Positions 26,392 through 35,614 of a stretch of DNA of 64,000 nt are shown here, one piece after another. The notes under the pieces were generated by a model, which had not been told where the DNA came from, searched no databases, and was given only the letters and a program-made list of their open reading frames with translations. Position numbers and translations under genes: made by a program. Origin of the DNA: Acinetobacter suaedae (GTDB taxonomy: Bacteria; Pseudomonadota; Gammaproteobacteria; Pseudomonadales; Moraxellaceae); assembly GCF_008630915.1 (NCBI RefSeq), contig NZ_CP043909.1, forward strand, positions 1,488,001-1,552,000, in the 5' to 3' direction. Numbering within the stretch: the first letter of the stretch is position 1; each line of letters starts with the position of its first letter.

Positions 26392-27174
26392 ATGGCTCAG
26401 ATTATAGCAATTGCAAACCAAAAAGGTGGTGTAGGGAAAACCACGACAGCGGTAAATCTTGCTGCTTCTTTGGCGATCTTAAAAAAACGTGTCTTGTTGG
26501 TCGATATGGACTCTCAAGGGAATGCGACGATGGGGTCTGGCATTCAAAAGAATGATTTACTTTATACTGTAGCAGATGTGCTTTTGGGTGAGGTACCAAT
26601 CGAGACAGCGATACAGAAAGCAGAAGTTGGTTACAAAGTCTTAGGTGCAAACCGTGAACTTGCAGGGGTTGAGCTTACTATTGCAGAACAGGATGGGCGT
26701 GAGTTTATTCTAAAAAATGCTTTGCAAGAAATTGATGCGTCATTTGACTATATTATTGTAGATTGTGCACCTAGCCTTAGTCTGATTACTGTAAATGCAT
26801 TAGCTGCAGTAAATGGTGTCATCATTCCAATGCAATGTGAATATTATGCTTTGGAAGGATTAGCTGATTTAACACAAACGATTGATCGTATACAAAAAGC
26901 ATTGAATCCAAACTTGGAAATTGTTGGTGTATTACGTACTATGTATGATGCTCGTAATGCGCTGACTCGAGATGTATCTGCTGAGTTGGAACAATATTTT
27001 GGTAAAAAGTTGTACGAAACAGTAATTCCTCGAAATGTCAGACTCGCTGAAGCACCCGCACATGGTTTGCCTGTGATTTATTTTGAAAAAAGTTCGAAAG
27101 GTGCTGTTGCCTATCTGAATTTGGCTGCCGAAATGTTGAAGAAAAGTAAAGTGAAAAAAGGAAGTGCTGTATGA
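26392..27174 (+). CDS. parA: Chromosome-partitioning ATPase ParA (Soj)
   Basis: A 260-aa deviant Walker-type ATPase. IANQKGGVGKTTTAVNLAASLA (deviant Walker A with its signature Lys), LLVDMDSQGNATMGSG, and YIIVDCAPSLSLITVNAL are intact. ParA binds DNA nonspecifically and moves ParB-parS complexes. The gene begins 18 bp after rsmG and overlaps parB by 4 nt (ATGA). Confidence 0.95.
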   Translation: MAQIIAIANQKGGVGKTTTAVNLAASLAILKKRVLLVDMDSQGNATMGSGIQKNDLLYTVADVLLGEVPIETAIQKAEVGYKVLGANRELAGVELTIAEQDGREFILKNALQEIDASFDYIIVDCAPSLSLITVNALAAVNGVIIPMQCEYYALEGLADLTQTIDRIQKALNPNLEIVGVLRTMYDARNALTRDVSAELEQYFGKKLYETVIPRNVRLAEAPAHGLPVIYFEKSSKGAVAYLNLAAEMLKKSKVKKGSAV

Positions 27175-28058
27175 GCATCAAAAAACGCGGATTGGCTAAA
27201 GGTCGTGGTTTAGATGCGCTACTGGGTTCAATTCAGAAAGAAAAGTTGCAACTTGAAGCACAAGCCTTGGATCATGGCCAACTCAAGCAAATTGATGTGA
27301 ATTTATTAAAGCGTGGTGAATATCAACCTCGTCGTTTTATTCAAGAGCAAGATCTTCAAGAGCTCGCATCATCAATTGAAAAGCATGGTGTGATGCAGCC
27401 TATAGTGATTCGTCCAGTAGACGATGAACAGTATCCATATGAAATTATTGCTGGTGAGCGCCGTTGGCGTGCAGCACAATTGGCAGGGTTGACTGAAATT
27501 CCTGCAATTGTACGTGAGCTGAATGACCAAGTAGCGATTGCATTAGCATTAATTGAAAATATTCAGCGTCAAGATCTAAATCCAATCGATCAAGCTCTCG
27601 CTTTGCAACGTTTTCATGACGAGTTTGGTTTAAGTCATCAGGAAATTGCTGAGACAGTGGGTAAGGCGCGTGCAACAGTAAGTAATTTATTGCGTTTGCT
27701 TAGTCTAGCAGACCCAATTAAAGCGTTTATGCAACAAGGTCAACTTGACATGGGACATGCACGTGCGATCTTGAGTCTAAAAGCAAAAGATCAAATGGAC
27801 GTTGCAAAGATCGTTATTGAAAAAGGTTTGTCGGTACGCCAAACTGAACAATTGGTGCGTGAGAGGAATGAACCCAAACCTGAAAAGGAGAAAGCAATGG
27901 TTTCTCCTGATATTGAACAATTGACCCAAAAATTATCAGAGCGTTTTGGGGCAAATGTTAAAATTGACCATAATCAAAAAGGTAAAGGGAAAATGGTCAT
28001 TCATTATCACTCATTGGATGAGTTGGATGGAATTTTAAATATTTGTTTGCCAAACTGA
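27171..28058 (+). CDS. parB: Chromosome-partitioning protein ParB (Spo0J)
   Basis: A 295-aa protein. The CTPase/N-terminal domain shows IDVNLLKRGEYQPRR, QPIVIRPV and IIAGERRWRAAQLAGL; ALALIENIQRQDLNPIDQALALQRF follows; the HTH is at LSHQEIAETVGKARATVSNLLRLLSL; a C-terminal dimer domain ends the protein. It loads at parS sites and spreads as a clamp. No convincing parS was found in the window. The ATG at 27171 overlaps the parA stop. Confidence 0.95.
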   Translation: MSIKKRGLAKGRGLDALLGSIQKEKLQLEAQALDHGQLKQIDVNLLKRGEYQPRRFIQEQDLQELASSIEKHGVMQPIVIRPVDDEQYPYEIIAGERRWRAAQLAGLTEIPAIVRELNDQVAIALALIENIQRQDLNPIDQALALQRFHDEFGLSHQEIAETVGKARATVSNLLRLLSLADPIKAFMQQGQLDMGHARAILSLKAKDQMDVAKIVIEKGLSVRQTEQLVRERNEPKPEKEKAMVSPDIEQLTQKLSERFGANVKIDHNQKGKGKMVIHYHSLDELDGILNICLPN

Positions 28059-28116
28059 ACTTATAACATTGAGAGACCATCCTTTTATAATTTTTTAAAT
28101 ATTATTGGGGAATGAT

Positions 28117-28746
28117 ATGTGGGAACTTGTTAAGGCAGGTGGTTGGTTAATGCTGCCGCTTATTCTCTCATCAATTTTTACGGTTGCCATCATTATCGAG
28201 CGTTATATCCGTTTGAAACGCTCACAAGTTTTACCGCAAGCGCTGTTGGTTAAAGGGGCTGATGTAGAAGATGTTGTTTTGACCCTTGAACAGCCAGAAA
28301 TCAGTCATAGTGCGTTGGGGCGAATTTTAAAATCTGGATATGATTCCCGAGATCAAGGGGAGCAATTTGCTTGTGCCCAAATGGAAGCCACCGCTTCAGG
28401 AGAAATTGCATATCTTGAAAGAAATATAAATTTCTTAGGAACATTGGGGGCGATTGCGCCATTACTTGGTTTGTTGGGCACGGTTCTCGGTATTATTGAG
28501 GCATTTTTGGTTGTTGATGTGGGCTCGGCTGGAAATGCGAGTATGATGATGCCTGGAATTTCGACAGCTTTGATTACAACGGCTGTGGGGATGTTAATCG
28601 CAATTCCTGCGATGATTGCATATCGCTATTTTCAGCGTGTTGTGCATGAATATACTGCTGAGTTAGAACAACAATCAACATTGTTCCATGCTGCTCTTTT
28701 TTATAAAAAGACATTACAAATTCAAGAACATCGTCGTGCCAGTTGA
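28117..28746 (+). CDS. MotA/TolQ/ExbB proton-channel family protein
   Basis: A 209-aa inner-membrane protein. The first membrane segment is WLMLPLILSSIFTVAIII; the paired segments with the family signature are NFLGTLGAIAPLLGLLGTVLGIIEAF and ISTALITTAVGMLIAIPAMIAYRYF. It should form a proton channel with the ExbD-like protein next door. In Acinetobacter and Pseudomonas this pair precedes lipid A genes, and its energised partner is unknown. The ATG at 28117 is chosen over an upstream TTG; GGGGA provides the ribosome site. Confidence 0.88.
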   Translation: MWELVKAGGWLMLPLILSSIFTVAIIIERYIRLKRSQVLPQALLVKGADVEDVVLTLEQPEISHSALGRILKSGYDSRDQGEQFACAQMEATASGEIAYLERNINFLGTLGAIAPLLGLLGTVLGIIEAFLVVDVGSAGNASMMMPGISTALITTAVGMLIAIPAMIAYRYFQRVVHEYTAELEQQSTLFHAALFYKKTLQIQEHRRAS

Positions 28747-28760
28747 ATGGAGGTATGATG

Positions 28761-29189
28761 ATGAAATTTAAGCGCGCTCAAGTTGAAGATATTCATATAA
28801 ATTTGACACCAATGATTGACTGCATGTTATTTATTTTGGTGTTCTTATTGCTTTCTACAACGTTTAGTCAGCAAAGTCGTATCAATTTGACATTGCCTGA
28901 TGCTCAAGGCGTTCCACCGAAACAATTCGATCACAAAATTGAAATAATGGTAGACTCAAAAGGGCATTATTCTGTGAACGGCCAAGCTATGGCGAGTAAA
29001 GAGATTGCTGATCTGAGTACTGCGGTTAAGCAGATTGCTCAAGATCGTCGAGATTTTATGTTTGTGATTGCTGCTGATGCAAATGCTGCGCACCAAGATG
29101 TTATCCGCGCTATGGATGTGGCGGGGCAACTGGGTTTTGTCAATGTCAATATTAGCACTAAAGTTCCAACGAGAGGTTTTACTGAGTGA
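28761..29189 (+). CDS. ExbD/TolR family biopolymer transport protein
   Basis: A 142-aa protein with one N-terminal membrane helix (MIDCMLFILVFLLLSTTF) carrying the conserved Asp needed for proton flow (NLTPMIDCML), then a periplasmic domain (LPDAQGVPPK to VNVNISTKVP). Three in-frame ATGs follow GGAGG (28749-28753); the one at 28761, seven bases away, is best placed. It is co-transcribed with the ExbB-like gene and overlaps msbA by 4 nt. Confidence 0.88.
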   Translation: MKFKRAQVEDIHINLTPMIDCMLFILVFLLLSTTFSQQSRINLTLPDAQGVPPKQFDHKIEIMVDSKGHYSVNGQAMASKEIADLSTAVKQIAQDRRDFMFVIAADANAAHQDVIRAMDVAGQLGFVNVNISTKVPTRGFTE

Positions 29190-30913
29190 ATCAAGATTTT
29201 AAGGTCTATTTGCGTCTTTTAGCTTATTTAAAATCTTATTGGGGCGTAGCCTTATTTGTATTGATTGGTTTTAGTATTAATGCTGCAACAGAAGTTTCTG
29301 TTGCAAAGCTTCTTAAATTTATTATTGATGCAATACAAGAAGGTAGTCGAGAAAACTTAAACTGGTTTCCTGCCTTGATTGTCTTGCTAATGTTTTTCCG
29401 AGGCATTGGTTTGTTCTTGGGTGGATATTTTACAGCTGTAATTTCGCGTAGATTGGTGTTTAGTATTCGTCAGGAAGTGTATGCAAAGCTACTCAGATTA
29501 CCTTCTCAATACTATTTAGATAATACTTCTGGACATATTAGCTCTAAATTGATGTATAACGTCCAGCAGCTAACAGCAGCCTCTTCCGATTCAATACAAA
29601 CCTTAGTGAAAGATGGTCTGATTGTTATTGGCTTATTGAGTTATTTATTTTATACCAATTGGCGTTTAACGCTTTGTATTATTGTATTTATGCCTGTGAT
29701 TGGGGTATTGGTACGTGTTGCAGCAAAGCGTATGCGTAAACTTTCTGTTCAAGTACAAAACACCATGGGTGATGTGAACCATGTGGTTCAAGAAACCATC
29801 AATGGTAATTCTGTGGTGAAAAGTTTTACTGGTGAGGCTTTTGAACAGCAACGTTTTTATAAGTCTTCTGAAGAAAACTTACGTCGCGGTTTGAAAATGG
29901 TGGTCGTTCAGAATATTAATAGCCCCGTGGTGCAGTTAATTTTATCATGTGCAATGGCGGTCATTCTTTGGTTGGCATTGCGTCCACAGGTATTTGGTGA
30001 CACATCTGCTGGAGAGTTTGTTGCATATATTACGGCTGCAGGTTTAATTTCTAAACCAGTGAAAAACTTGACTGATATTAATGAAAAATTACAGCGTGGT
30101 CTTGCAGCTGCGCATTCGGTATTTGAGTTATTAGATTTACCTGAAGAAGAAAATAAGGGTCAATTAAAGCCTGCACTCAAGGGAAATATCCGTTTCGACC
30201 ATGCTAATCTTCAGTATTCAGACGGTACGCATGCGATTAAAGATTTCTCGTTGGAAATCAAGGCTGGACAAACGATTGCTTTGGTTGGGCGCTCTGGAGC
30301 TGGGAAGACATCGTTAGTTAATATGCTGCCACGTTTCCAAGAGCTAAGTCGCGGTCAAATTTATTTTGATGACACGCCTATTGATCAAATAGAGCTTTTA
30401 TCATTGCGTTCACAAATTGCTATGGTTAATCAGCAGGTCGTGTTATTTAATCGCTCAGTACGTGACAATATTGCCTATGGACAATTGCAAGATTCAAGTG
30501 ATGAACAAGTCATTGCTGCTGCTAAAGCTGCTTACGCACATGAGTTCATCATGGCATTACCACAAGGCTATGATACGATTTTGGGTGCACAAGGACTAAA
30601 TTTATCTGGCGGTCAACGTCAACGTATTGCAATTGCACGCGCAATATTAAAAGATTCACCAATTTTGATTTTAGATGAGGCAACAAGTGCTTTAGATAAT
30701 GAGTCTGAATATTTTATTCAGCAAGCATTTGATGAGGCAATGCAAGGTAGAACAACAATTGTTATCGCACACCGTCTTTCTACGGTTGAGAACGCTGATT
30801 TGATTGTTGTTATGGATAAAGGGCAAATTATAGAGCAAGGAACGCATACTGAATTGCTAGCAAAACACGGGATGTATTATCAACTACATCAACGTAATTT
30901 TGAGGAAGAGTAA
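29186..30913 (+). CDS. msbA: Lipid A export ATP-binding/permease protein MsbA
   Basis: A 575-aa half-size ABC exporter. About six membrane segments fill residues 1-310. The nucleotide-binding domain has Walker A GRSGAGKTSL, signature LNLSGGQRQRIAIARAIL, Walker B ILILDEATSALD and H-loop IVIAHRLS. MsbA flips lipid A-core across the inner membrane. It starts with GTG at 29186 overlapping the exbD stop (GTGA). The following lpxK and kdsB make lipid A and Kdo, supporting the assignment. Confidence 0.93.
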   Translation: MNQDFKVYLRLLAYLKSYWGVALFVLIGFSINAATEVSVAKLLKFIIDAIQEGSRENLNWFPALIVLLMFFRGIGLFLGGYFTAVISRRLVFSIRQEVYAKLLRLPSQYYLDNTSGHISSKLMYNVQQLTAASSDSIQTLVKDGLIVIGLLSYLFYTNWRLTLCIIVFMPVIGVLVRVAAKRMRKLSVQVQNTMGDVNHVVQETINGNSVVKSFTGEAFEQQRFYKSSEENLRRGLKMVVVQNINSPVVQLILSCAMAVILWLALRPQVFGDTSAGEFVAYITAAGLISKPVKNLTDINEKLQRGLAAAHSVFELLDLPEEENKGQLKPALKGNIRFDHANLQYSDGTHAIKDFSLEIKAGQTIALVGRSGAGKTSLVNMLPRFQELSRGQIYFDDTPIDQIELLSLRSQIAMVNQQVVLFNRSVRDNIAYGQLQDSSDEQVIAAAKAAYAHEFIMALPQGYDTILGAQGLNLSGGQRQRIAIARAILKDSPILILDEATSALDNESEYFIQQAFDEAMQGRTTIVIAHRLSTVENADLIVVMDKGQIIEQGTHTELLAKHGMYYQLHQRNFEEE

Positions 30914-30915
30914 GT

Positions 30916-31923
30916 ATGTCCATGGCGCAACGTATACAGGATGCTTGGAACCGACAGGCTTCATGGTTAATCGTATTGCGTCCATTAGCATGGCTATATC
31001 GGTTAGGTTTTTGCCTAAATAAAAGTTTATACGCAATCGGTCTGAAGAAAGTTTATAAAGCACCTGTGCCAGTCATGGTCATTGGTAATATTACGGTAGG
31101 TGGTAGTGGTAAAACACCATTATTGATCGAGTTGGTGAAGCATTTACAGCAGCAGGGTATTCGAGTTGGTGTGATTAGTCGAGGTTATGGCGGTCATGGA
31201 CCTTTTCCCGCGATTGTTGACCAAAACTCTACTCCTTCAGAAGTTGGGGATGAACCTTGTTTGATCGTCCAATCCACTCATGTGCCGATGGCTGTAGGGG
31301 CGAACCGTCAAGCCTCAATTGAACTGTTATTAAACGCCACTCAACTTGATCTGATTATTAGCGATGATGGTTTGCAGCATTGGGCTCTAGAACGTCAAAT
31401 TGAATGGATCGTTTTAGATCAGAATCGTGGTCTTGGAAATGAAAAATTATTACCAGAAGGTTATTTGCGCGAACCTAAATCTCGATTGCAAAAGAGTACA
31501 GTGATTCAACATACCAGAAGTGCTGATTCTGAAAGAAATATGCATTTAGGTGTTGGTGAACCTTATTTACTTAATTCCAGCCTTCAGGGGAATTGGTTTG
31601 ATGTAAATCAGTATTTTAATGCAGTTGTTGGTATTGGCTTTCCTCAACGATTTTATCAAACCTTAAAGACGCTAGGTGTTCATCAATTTCAGGCACATGA
31701 GTTTCCTGATCATCATGAGTATGAAATTGAGGATTTAATATTTGATTCGAATGATGCAATCATTACGACTGAGAAGGATGCTGTGAAATTTAAACAATTG
31801 CTAGAACAATATCCTGACTTTAGTACACCGATTTGGGTCATTCCAGTTAAAGCTATTTTATCACCTGATTGCTACGATTTGCTAAAGCAACAGTTACAAC
31901 AAATTGGTATCCAATTTTCTTAG
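30916..31923 (+). CDS. lpxK: Tetraacyldisaccharide 4'-kinase
   Basis: A 335-aa membrane-associated kinase adding the 4'-phosphate of lipid A. The N-terminal hydrophobic segment (LIVLRPLAWLYRLGFCLNK) anchors it; Walker A is in GNITVGGSGKTPLLIELV, followed by VISRGYGG, VGDEPCLI, LIISDDGLQHWAL and the C-terminal FPDHHEY/IITTEKDAVKF, all LpxK hallmarks. It lies 2 bp after msbA and 9 bp before kdsB. Confidence 0.95.
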   Translation: MSMAQRIQDAWNRQASWLIVLRPLAWLYRLGFCLNKSLYAIGLKKVYKAPVPVMVIGNITVGGSGKTPLLIELVKHLQQQGIRVGVISRGYGGHGPFPAIVDQNSTPSEVGDEPCLIVQSTHVPMAVGANRQASIELLLNATQLDLIISDDGLQHWALERQIEWIVLDQNRGLGNEKLLPEGYLREPKSRLQKSTVIQHTRSADSERNMHLGVGEPYLLNSSLQGNWFDVNQYFNAVVGIGFPQRFYQTLKTLGVHQFQAHEFPDHHEYEIEDLIFDSNDAIITTEKDAVKFKQLLEQYPDFSTPIWVIPVKAILSPDCYDLLKQQLQQIGIQFS

Positions 31924-31932
31924 AGAATGACC

Positions 31933-32694
31933 ATGAAACATATCGTTATACCTGCTCGTTTCGCGAGCTCTCGTTTACCTGCTAAGCCACTATTGCTGAT
32001 TCATGGTCGCCCAATGATTTTGCGCGTAGTTGATCAGGCTAAAAAGGTTGATGGTTTTGATGATCTATGTGTAGCGACAGACGATCCTCGTATTGCTGAG
32101 GTATGCCGTGCCGAAGGTGTGGATGTTATTCTAACTAGTGCAGATCATCCTTCTGGTACAGATCGTTTGAGTGAAGTTGCACGTATCAAAGGTTGGTCGG
32201 AAGACGATATTATTGTGAATGTTCAGGGTGATGAACCTTTGCTTCCTGCGCAACTTGTTAAACAAGTTGCACAATTGCTTGTAGATAATCCTCAATGTTC
32301 AATGTCGACTTTATGTGAGCCAATTCTGCACTTAGATGAATTCCAGCGAGATAGTATTGTTAAAGTTGTGATGTCAAATCGTAATGAGGCGCTTTACTTT
32401 AGTCGTGCAACGATTCCTTATGATCGTGATGGTTCTAAGCAAGCTAATGTTCAATTGCATGGTCAAGCATTTCGTCATTTAGGTTTATATGCATATCGCG
32501 TTAAGCTGTTGCAAGAATATGTAACATGGCAACAAGGTAAATTGGAGGTTTTAGAGAGTTTAGAGCAATTGCGTGTTTTAGAGAATGGTCACCGTATTGC
32601 GATTGCTGTTGCTGAAGCTAACCTACCACCGGGTGTTGATACACAAGCTGATTTGGATCGACTTAATGCGATGCCAGTAAGTGCGTTTGAATAA
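31933..32694 (+). CDS. kdsB: 3-deoxy-manno-octulosonate cytidylyltransferase
   Basis: A 253-aa CMP-Kdo synthetase. [18 protein letters not shown] is the nucleotide motif, VATDDPRI and [12 protein letters not shown] line the active site, and [11 protein letters not shown] is the metal motif. It activates Kdo for lipid A-core assembly. ATG 31933 has GAGA six bases upstream; ATG 31927 would abut that site. The gene ends 1 bp before the holB start codon. Confidence 0.94.
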   Translation: MKHIVIPARFASSRLPAKPLLLIHGRPMILRVVDQAKKVDGFDDLCVATDDPRIAEVCRAEGVDVILTSADHPSGTDRLSEVARIKGWSEDDIIVNVQGDEPLLPAQLVKQVAQLLVDNPQCSMSTLCEPILHLDEFQRDSIVKVVMSNRNEALYFSRATIPYDRDGSKQANVQLHGQAFRHLGLYAYRVKLLQEYVTWQQGKLEVLESLEQLRVLENGHRIAIAVAEANLPPGVDTQADLDRLNAMPVSAFE

Positions 32695-32695
32695 T

Positions 32696-33679
32696 ATGAT
32701 AGACGATACACAGGCAACAACAATTTTTCCTTGGCATCAACAGACTTGGAAGCTACTTAGTTCGAGATTTCCTGATCTTGGACATGGGTTATTGTTTTAT
32801 GGCAAAAAAGGTTGTGCGAAAGATGAGTTTACAGCTCGTTTTGTTGCTTGGGTTTTATGTTTGAACAAACAGCCTGAATCAGCATGCGGGGAGTGTAGTA
32901 GCTGTCAGTGGTTAAAATCTGATACTCACCCAAACTATGTGCATATCACGACGGATGAGGATAATAAAAAGCAGAATGCTAAAATTAAAATAGAAAAAAT
33001 ACGTGATTTACTCCCATTTGTACAACAAACAGGTGAAGGTTGGCGTGTAGTTGTAATTGAGCCTGCGGAAGCTTTAAATACAGCCTCTGCAAATGCATTA
33101 TTAAAAACTTTGGAAGAGCCTGGTGAAAAGGTTGTTTTGATTTTACTTGCTGATCATTATTTAAAATTACCAGCCACAATTCGTAGTCGATTACAACATT
33201 TTGCTTTAGATCGGTTGAATTCTCAGGAAGCTGAATTGTATATACAGCAGCAAATCCCAGCAATTACACAAAATCAAATTTCTTTGCTGCTGAATCTGGC
33301 AAACGATATGCCGTTGACGGCAGTTGAAATTGAAAAGAGTGATTGGCTACAAAAACGATCTCAATTTGTTAGTGATTGGTTGAAGTTAGTTGCTGAAAAA
33401 AATATGCCTTTAAGCTATGTAAATAAATGGTCAAAAGAACTGAATTTTTCAGAATTCATGATTATGTTTGAATATTTGTTGGGAGATTTAATTGCTTTTA
33501 AGCTTAAGCAATCACTAAGAAATGTGGATTTAGATTTTCAAGAACTTGAAAGACATTATCAACTAGACGACTTATTTAATATTTATAGTGATTTGCAGCA
33601 AAAGAAATTGATGGTTGCCCAAAATGTACAAGCACAATTGATTATGGATGAGCTTTTTATACAACTTATGAATGCATAG
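32696..33679 (+). CDS. holB: DNA polymerase III subunit delta'
   Basis: A 327-aa clamp-loader subunit. LLFYGKKGCAKDEFTARFVAWVLC is the AAA+ P-loop region (degenerate, as usual for delta'), CGECSSCQWLKSDTHPNY is the zinc module, and EPAEALNTASANALLKTLEEPGEKVVLILL followed by LPATIRSRLQ holds sensor regions. It opens the sliding clamp with delta and tau/gamma. ATG 32696 follows the kdsB stop immediately. Confidence 0.92.
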   Translation: MIDDTQATTIFPWHQQTWKLLSSRFPDLGHGLLFYGKKGCAKDEFTARFVAWVLCLNKQPESACGECSSCQWLKSDTHPNYVHITTDEDNKKQNAKIKIEKIRDLLPFVQQTGEGWRVVVIEPAEALNTASANALLKTLEEPGEKVVLILLADHYLKLPATIRSRLQHFALDRLNSQEAELYIQQQIPAITQNQISLLLNLANDMPLTAVEIEKSDWLQKRSQFVSDWLKLVAEKNMPLSYVNKWSKELNFSEFMIMFEYLLGDLIAFKLKQSLRNVDLDFQELERHYQLDDLFNIYSDLQQKKLMVAQNVQAQLIMDELFIQLMNA

Positions 33680-33784
33680 TTGTATCTTAGTGTTGCTTAG
33701 CTATCGATTGTTTTTGGATGTTTTTGTAAATATTGTATGTAAATTGTTTTATTGTTCTATCTTCCTGATAAAAAATAGATAATA

Positions 33785-33800
33785 TGTGAGTCACTTCACA
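33785..33800. promoter_or_regulatory. CRP/Vfr-type palindrome
   Basis: TGTGA-N6-TCACA matches the CRP core consensus exactly. It is centred ~36 bp before the ATG of the small secreted protein, so it may act by repression or serve a promoter that overlaps it. Confidence 0.5.
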
Positions 33801-33828
33801 ATAATATTAAAAAATAAGGAATATAGTG

Positions 33829-34137
33829 ATGAAAATAAGACTATCTGTTGTTGCGTTATCACTTTTGACTTGGCCAATCATCGCGATGGCTGAACCGAAG
33901 TTTGAATCAAATATTAGTGGTTCTTCTATTTTGATTAATGCTTCGAATTCTGGGGCACACGCTTATGAATGTGTATACAATTACTCTTATAACCATCCAC
34001 AACAGAATGTGGGTGCATATCAGTTTAGTGGAAAATTATATATAGAGGCGGGGGCGCGACAAGTTGCTGTTGTAACAAGGCATACTGATCAAGTTGTTGC
34101 TAAACTCAACTTTGATTACAAATGTACCCAAAAGTAA
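33829..34137 (+). CDS. Small secreted (periplasmic) hypothetical protein
   Basis: A 102-aa protein. A clear signal peptide (IRLSVVALSLLTWPIIAMA, cleavage after AMA) is followed by ~83 residues rich in beta-strand patterns with a Cys pair (YECVYNYSY and the C-terminal YKCTQK) that could form a disulfide. No family is recognised. ATG 33829 has AAGGA upstream and follows a GTG. It is monocistronic: a CRP-type palindrome lies before it and a strong terminator after it, interrupting the usual holB-pilZ order. Confidence 0.75.
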   Translation: MKIRLSVVALSLLTWPIIAMAEPKFESNISGSSILINASNSGAHAYECVYNYSYNHPQQNVGAYQFSGKLYIEAGARQVAVVTRHTDQVVAKLNFDYKCTQK

Positions 34138-34151
34138 AATTTGATAAAGTA

Positions 34152-34190
34152 AAAGCCATTCTTTTGTAAAGGAAGAATGGCTTTTTTTGT
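34152..34190 (+). terminator. Terminator after the small secreted protein gene
   Basis: A perfect 12-bp stem (34152-34163 with 34173-34184) followed by TTTTTGT, 15 bp past the stop. Confidence 0.9.
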
Positions 34191-34359
34191 AGAGGCAGAA
34201 ACTGTTTAATTTTTCATATTTGTAAATTGGGGCGATAGATTAGTTTTTCTTATCATTTAATCAAAACACAGTTTGTTGTTTCTAACATTGTTTTCTATAA
34301 TCTAGTTATAAATTAGAATTATATTTTAATTTGATGGTAAGCCAAAGAACATGCGTCAT

Positions 34360-34384
34360 AAATATTTGAGTTTTTCAAATATTT
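34360..34384. repeat. Inverted repeat upstream of pilZ
   Basis: AAATATTTGA and TCAAATATTT form a 10-bp hairpin with a 5-nt loop, 57 bp before pilZ. A second short repeat GATAT/ATATC follows at 34388-34399. AT-rich, so it could be chance, an operator or leader structure. Confidence 0.35.
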
Positions 34385-34440
34385 TGCGATATCAATATCA
34401 TAAAACTTTGGTAATTTTAGGTATTTAACAGGGGAATGTT

Positions 34441-34785
34441 ATGCAGCAGCAAATGATGGGCGGGATTATACAAGTCAATATTCCAGACAAAGCAACTTTG
34501 CAATCAAGTTATATGCCATTTGTTGTAGGTGGAGGATTATTTGTTCCAACTAAACAAACAGTCAAAATGGGGCAGGAAGTATTTATTCTCGCAACACTAC
34601 CAGAACAAGTACAAAAAATCCCACTTACCGGTAAGGTGATTTGGATTTCACATAAGCAAACACATTTTAAACCGCAAGGCTTTGCGATCCAGTTGGTTGG
34701 AGAAAAAGGTGTGTATTATAAGAATGAAGCGGAAAGAATATTAGCTGGCTCTAAAGCTTTAGAGCGGCCAAGTTATACGATGTAA
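34441..34785 (+). CDS. pilZ: PilZ domain protein, type IV pilus biogenesis
   Basis: A 114-aa single-domain protein matching PilZ itself: IIQVNIPDKATLQSSYMPFVVGGGLFVPT, GQEVFILATLPEQVQKIPLTGKVIWIS and KPQGFAIQLVGEKG. The arginine motif that binds c-di-GMP in other PilZ domains is absent, as in true PilZ proteins, which instead interact with the pilus machinery (FimX/PilB in other bacteria). AGGGG lies six bases before ATG 34441. tatD follows 20 bp later, the conserved order. Confidence 0.9.
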   Translation: MQQQMMGGIIQVNIPDKATLQSSYMPFVVGGGLFVPTKQTVKMGQEVFILATLPEQVQKIPLTGKVIWISHKQTHFKPQGFAIQLVGEKGVYYKNEAERILAGSKALERPSYTM

Positions 34786-34805
34786 ATGAAGAGTAGGAAG
34801 AAAGC

Positions 34806-35579
34806 GTGTTCGTAGATACACATTGTCATTTAACTATGTTAGATCTAAGTCCTTATAATGGGGATTTAGATCAAGCACTGGCTCAAGCTCGACTTGCGGG
34901 TGTTTCGAAGTTTATGGGTATTTCAGTTGATCTCGAAGATCATGTGAAATTGGCTGAAATTGCCGCTCGTCATGACGATGTGGGGTATACAGTAGGTGTG
35001 CATCCTTGTGAAGATGAACATATCATGGCACAAGCAACAACCGATTATCTTGTGCAACTTGCGCAATCGGACAAAGTTTGGGCTTTAGGGGAAACGGGCT
35101 TGGATTACTACCATAGTACCGATTTTGTTATTGAGCAAAAACGTTGCTTTGCACGTCATATTGAAGCGTCGAAAATTGTTAAAAAGCCTGTGGTAGTACA
35201 TACCCGAGCAGCGAAACACGATACTGTCGATATCATTCGAGCAGAACAGTCTACACATGGGATTTTGCATTGTTTTACCGAAGACTGGGAAACTGCAAAA
35301 GCAGTATTAGATTGTGGATATTATATTTCTTTTTCGGGAATTATTTCTTTTAAGAATGCTCAAGATCTTCGTGATGTAGCAAAGCAAGTACCACTTGACC
35401 GCGTGCTTATCGAAACTGATAGCCCATATTTGGCTCCTGTACCCTATCGTGGTAAAACCAATGAACCTAAATACGTTCCTTATGTAGCCAAAGCTTTGGC
35501 AGATGTATATCATAAATCGGTTGAAGAAATGGGTCTGATTACGACTCAAAATTTTGAAAATCTTTTGAAATTTAAATAA
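34806..35579 (+). CDS. TatD family metal-dependent hydrolase (YcfH-type)
   Basis: A 257-aa TIM-barrel hydrolase. Metal ligands are in FVDTHCHL, ALGETGLDYYHS, VVHTRAAKHD, GILHCFTEDW and LIETDSPYLAPVPYRGKTNEP. Family members show 3'-5' exonuclease/DNase activity and may help DNA repair or turnover. The start is GTG at 34806, with AGGAAG upstream; no ATG fits the conserved FVDTHCHL. It is co-transcribed with pilZ. Confidence 0.9.
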   Translation: MFVDTHCHLTMLDLSPYNGDLDQALAQARLAGVSKFMGISVDLEDHVKLAEIAARHDDVGYTVGVHPCEDEHIMAQATTDYLVQLAQSDKVWALGETGLDYYHSTDFVIEQKRCFARHIEASKIVKKPVVVHTRAAKHDTVDIIRAEQSTHGILHCFTEDWETAKAVLDCGYYISFSGIISFKNAQDLRDVAKQVPLDRVLIETDSPYLAPVPYRGKTNEPKYVPYVAKALADVYHKSVEEMGLITTQNFENLLKFK

Positions 35580-35614
35580 ACGGTTTATGTTGTATTAGGA
35601 AAGAGAGTTATCAC

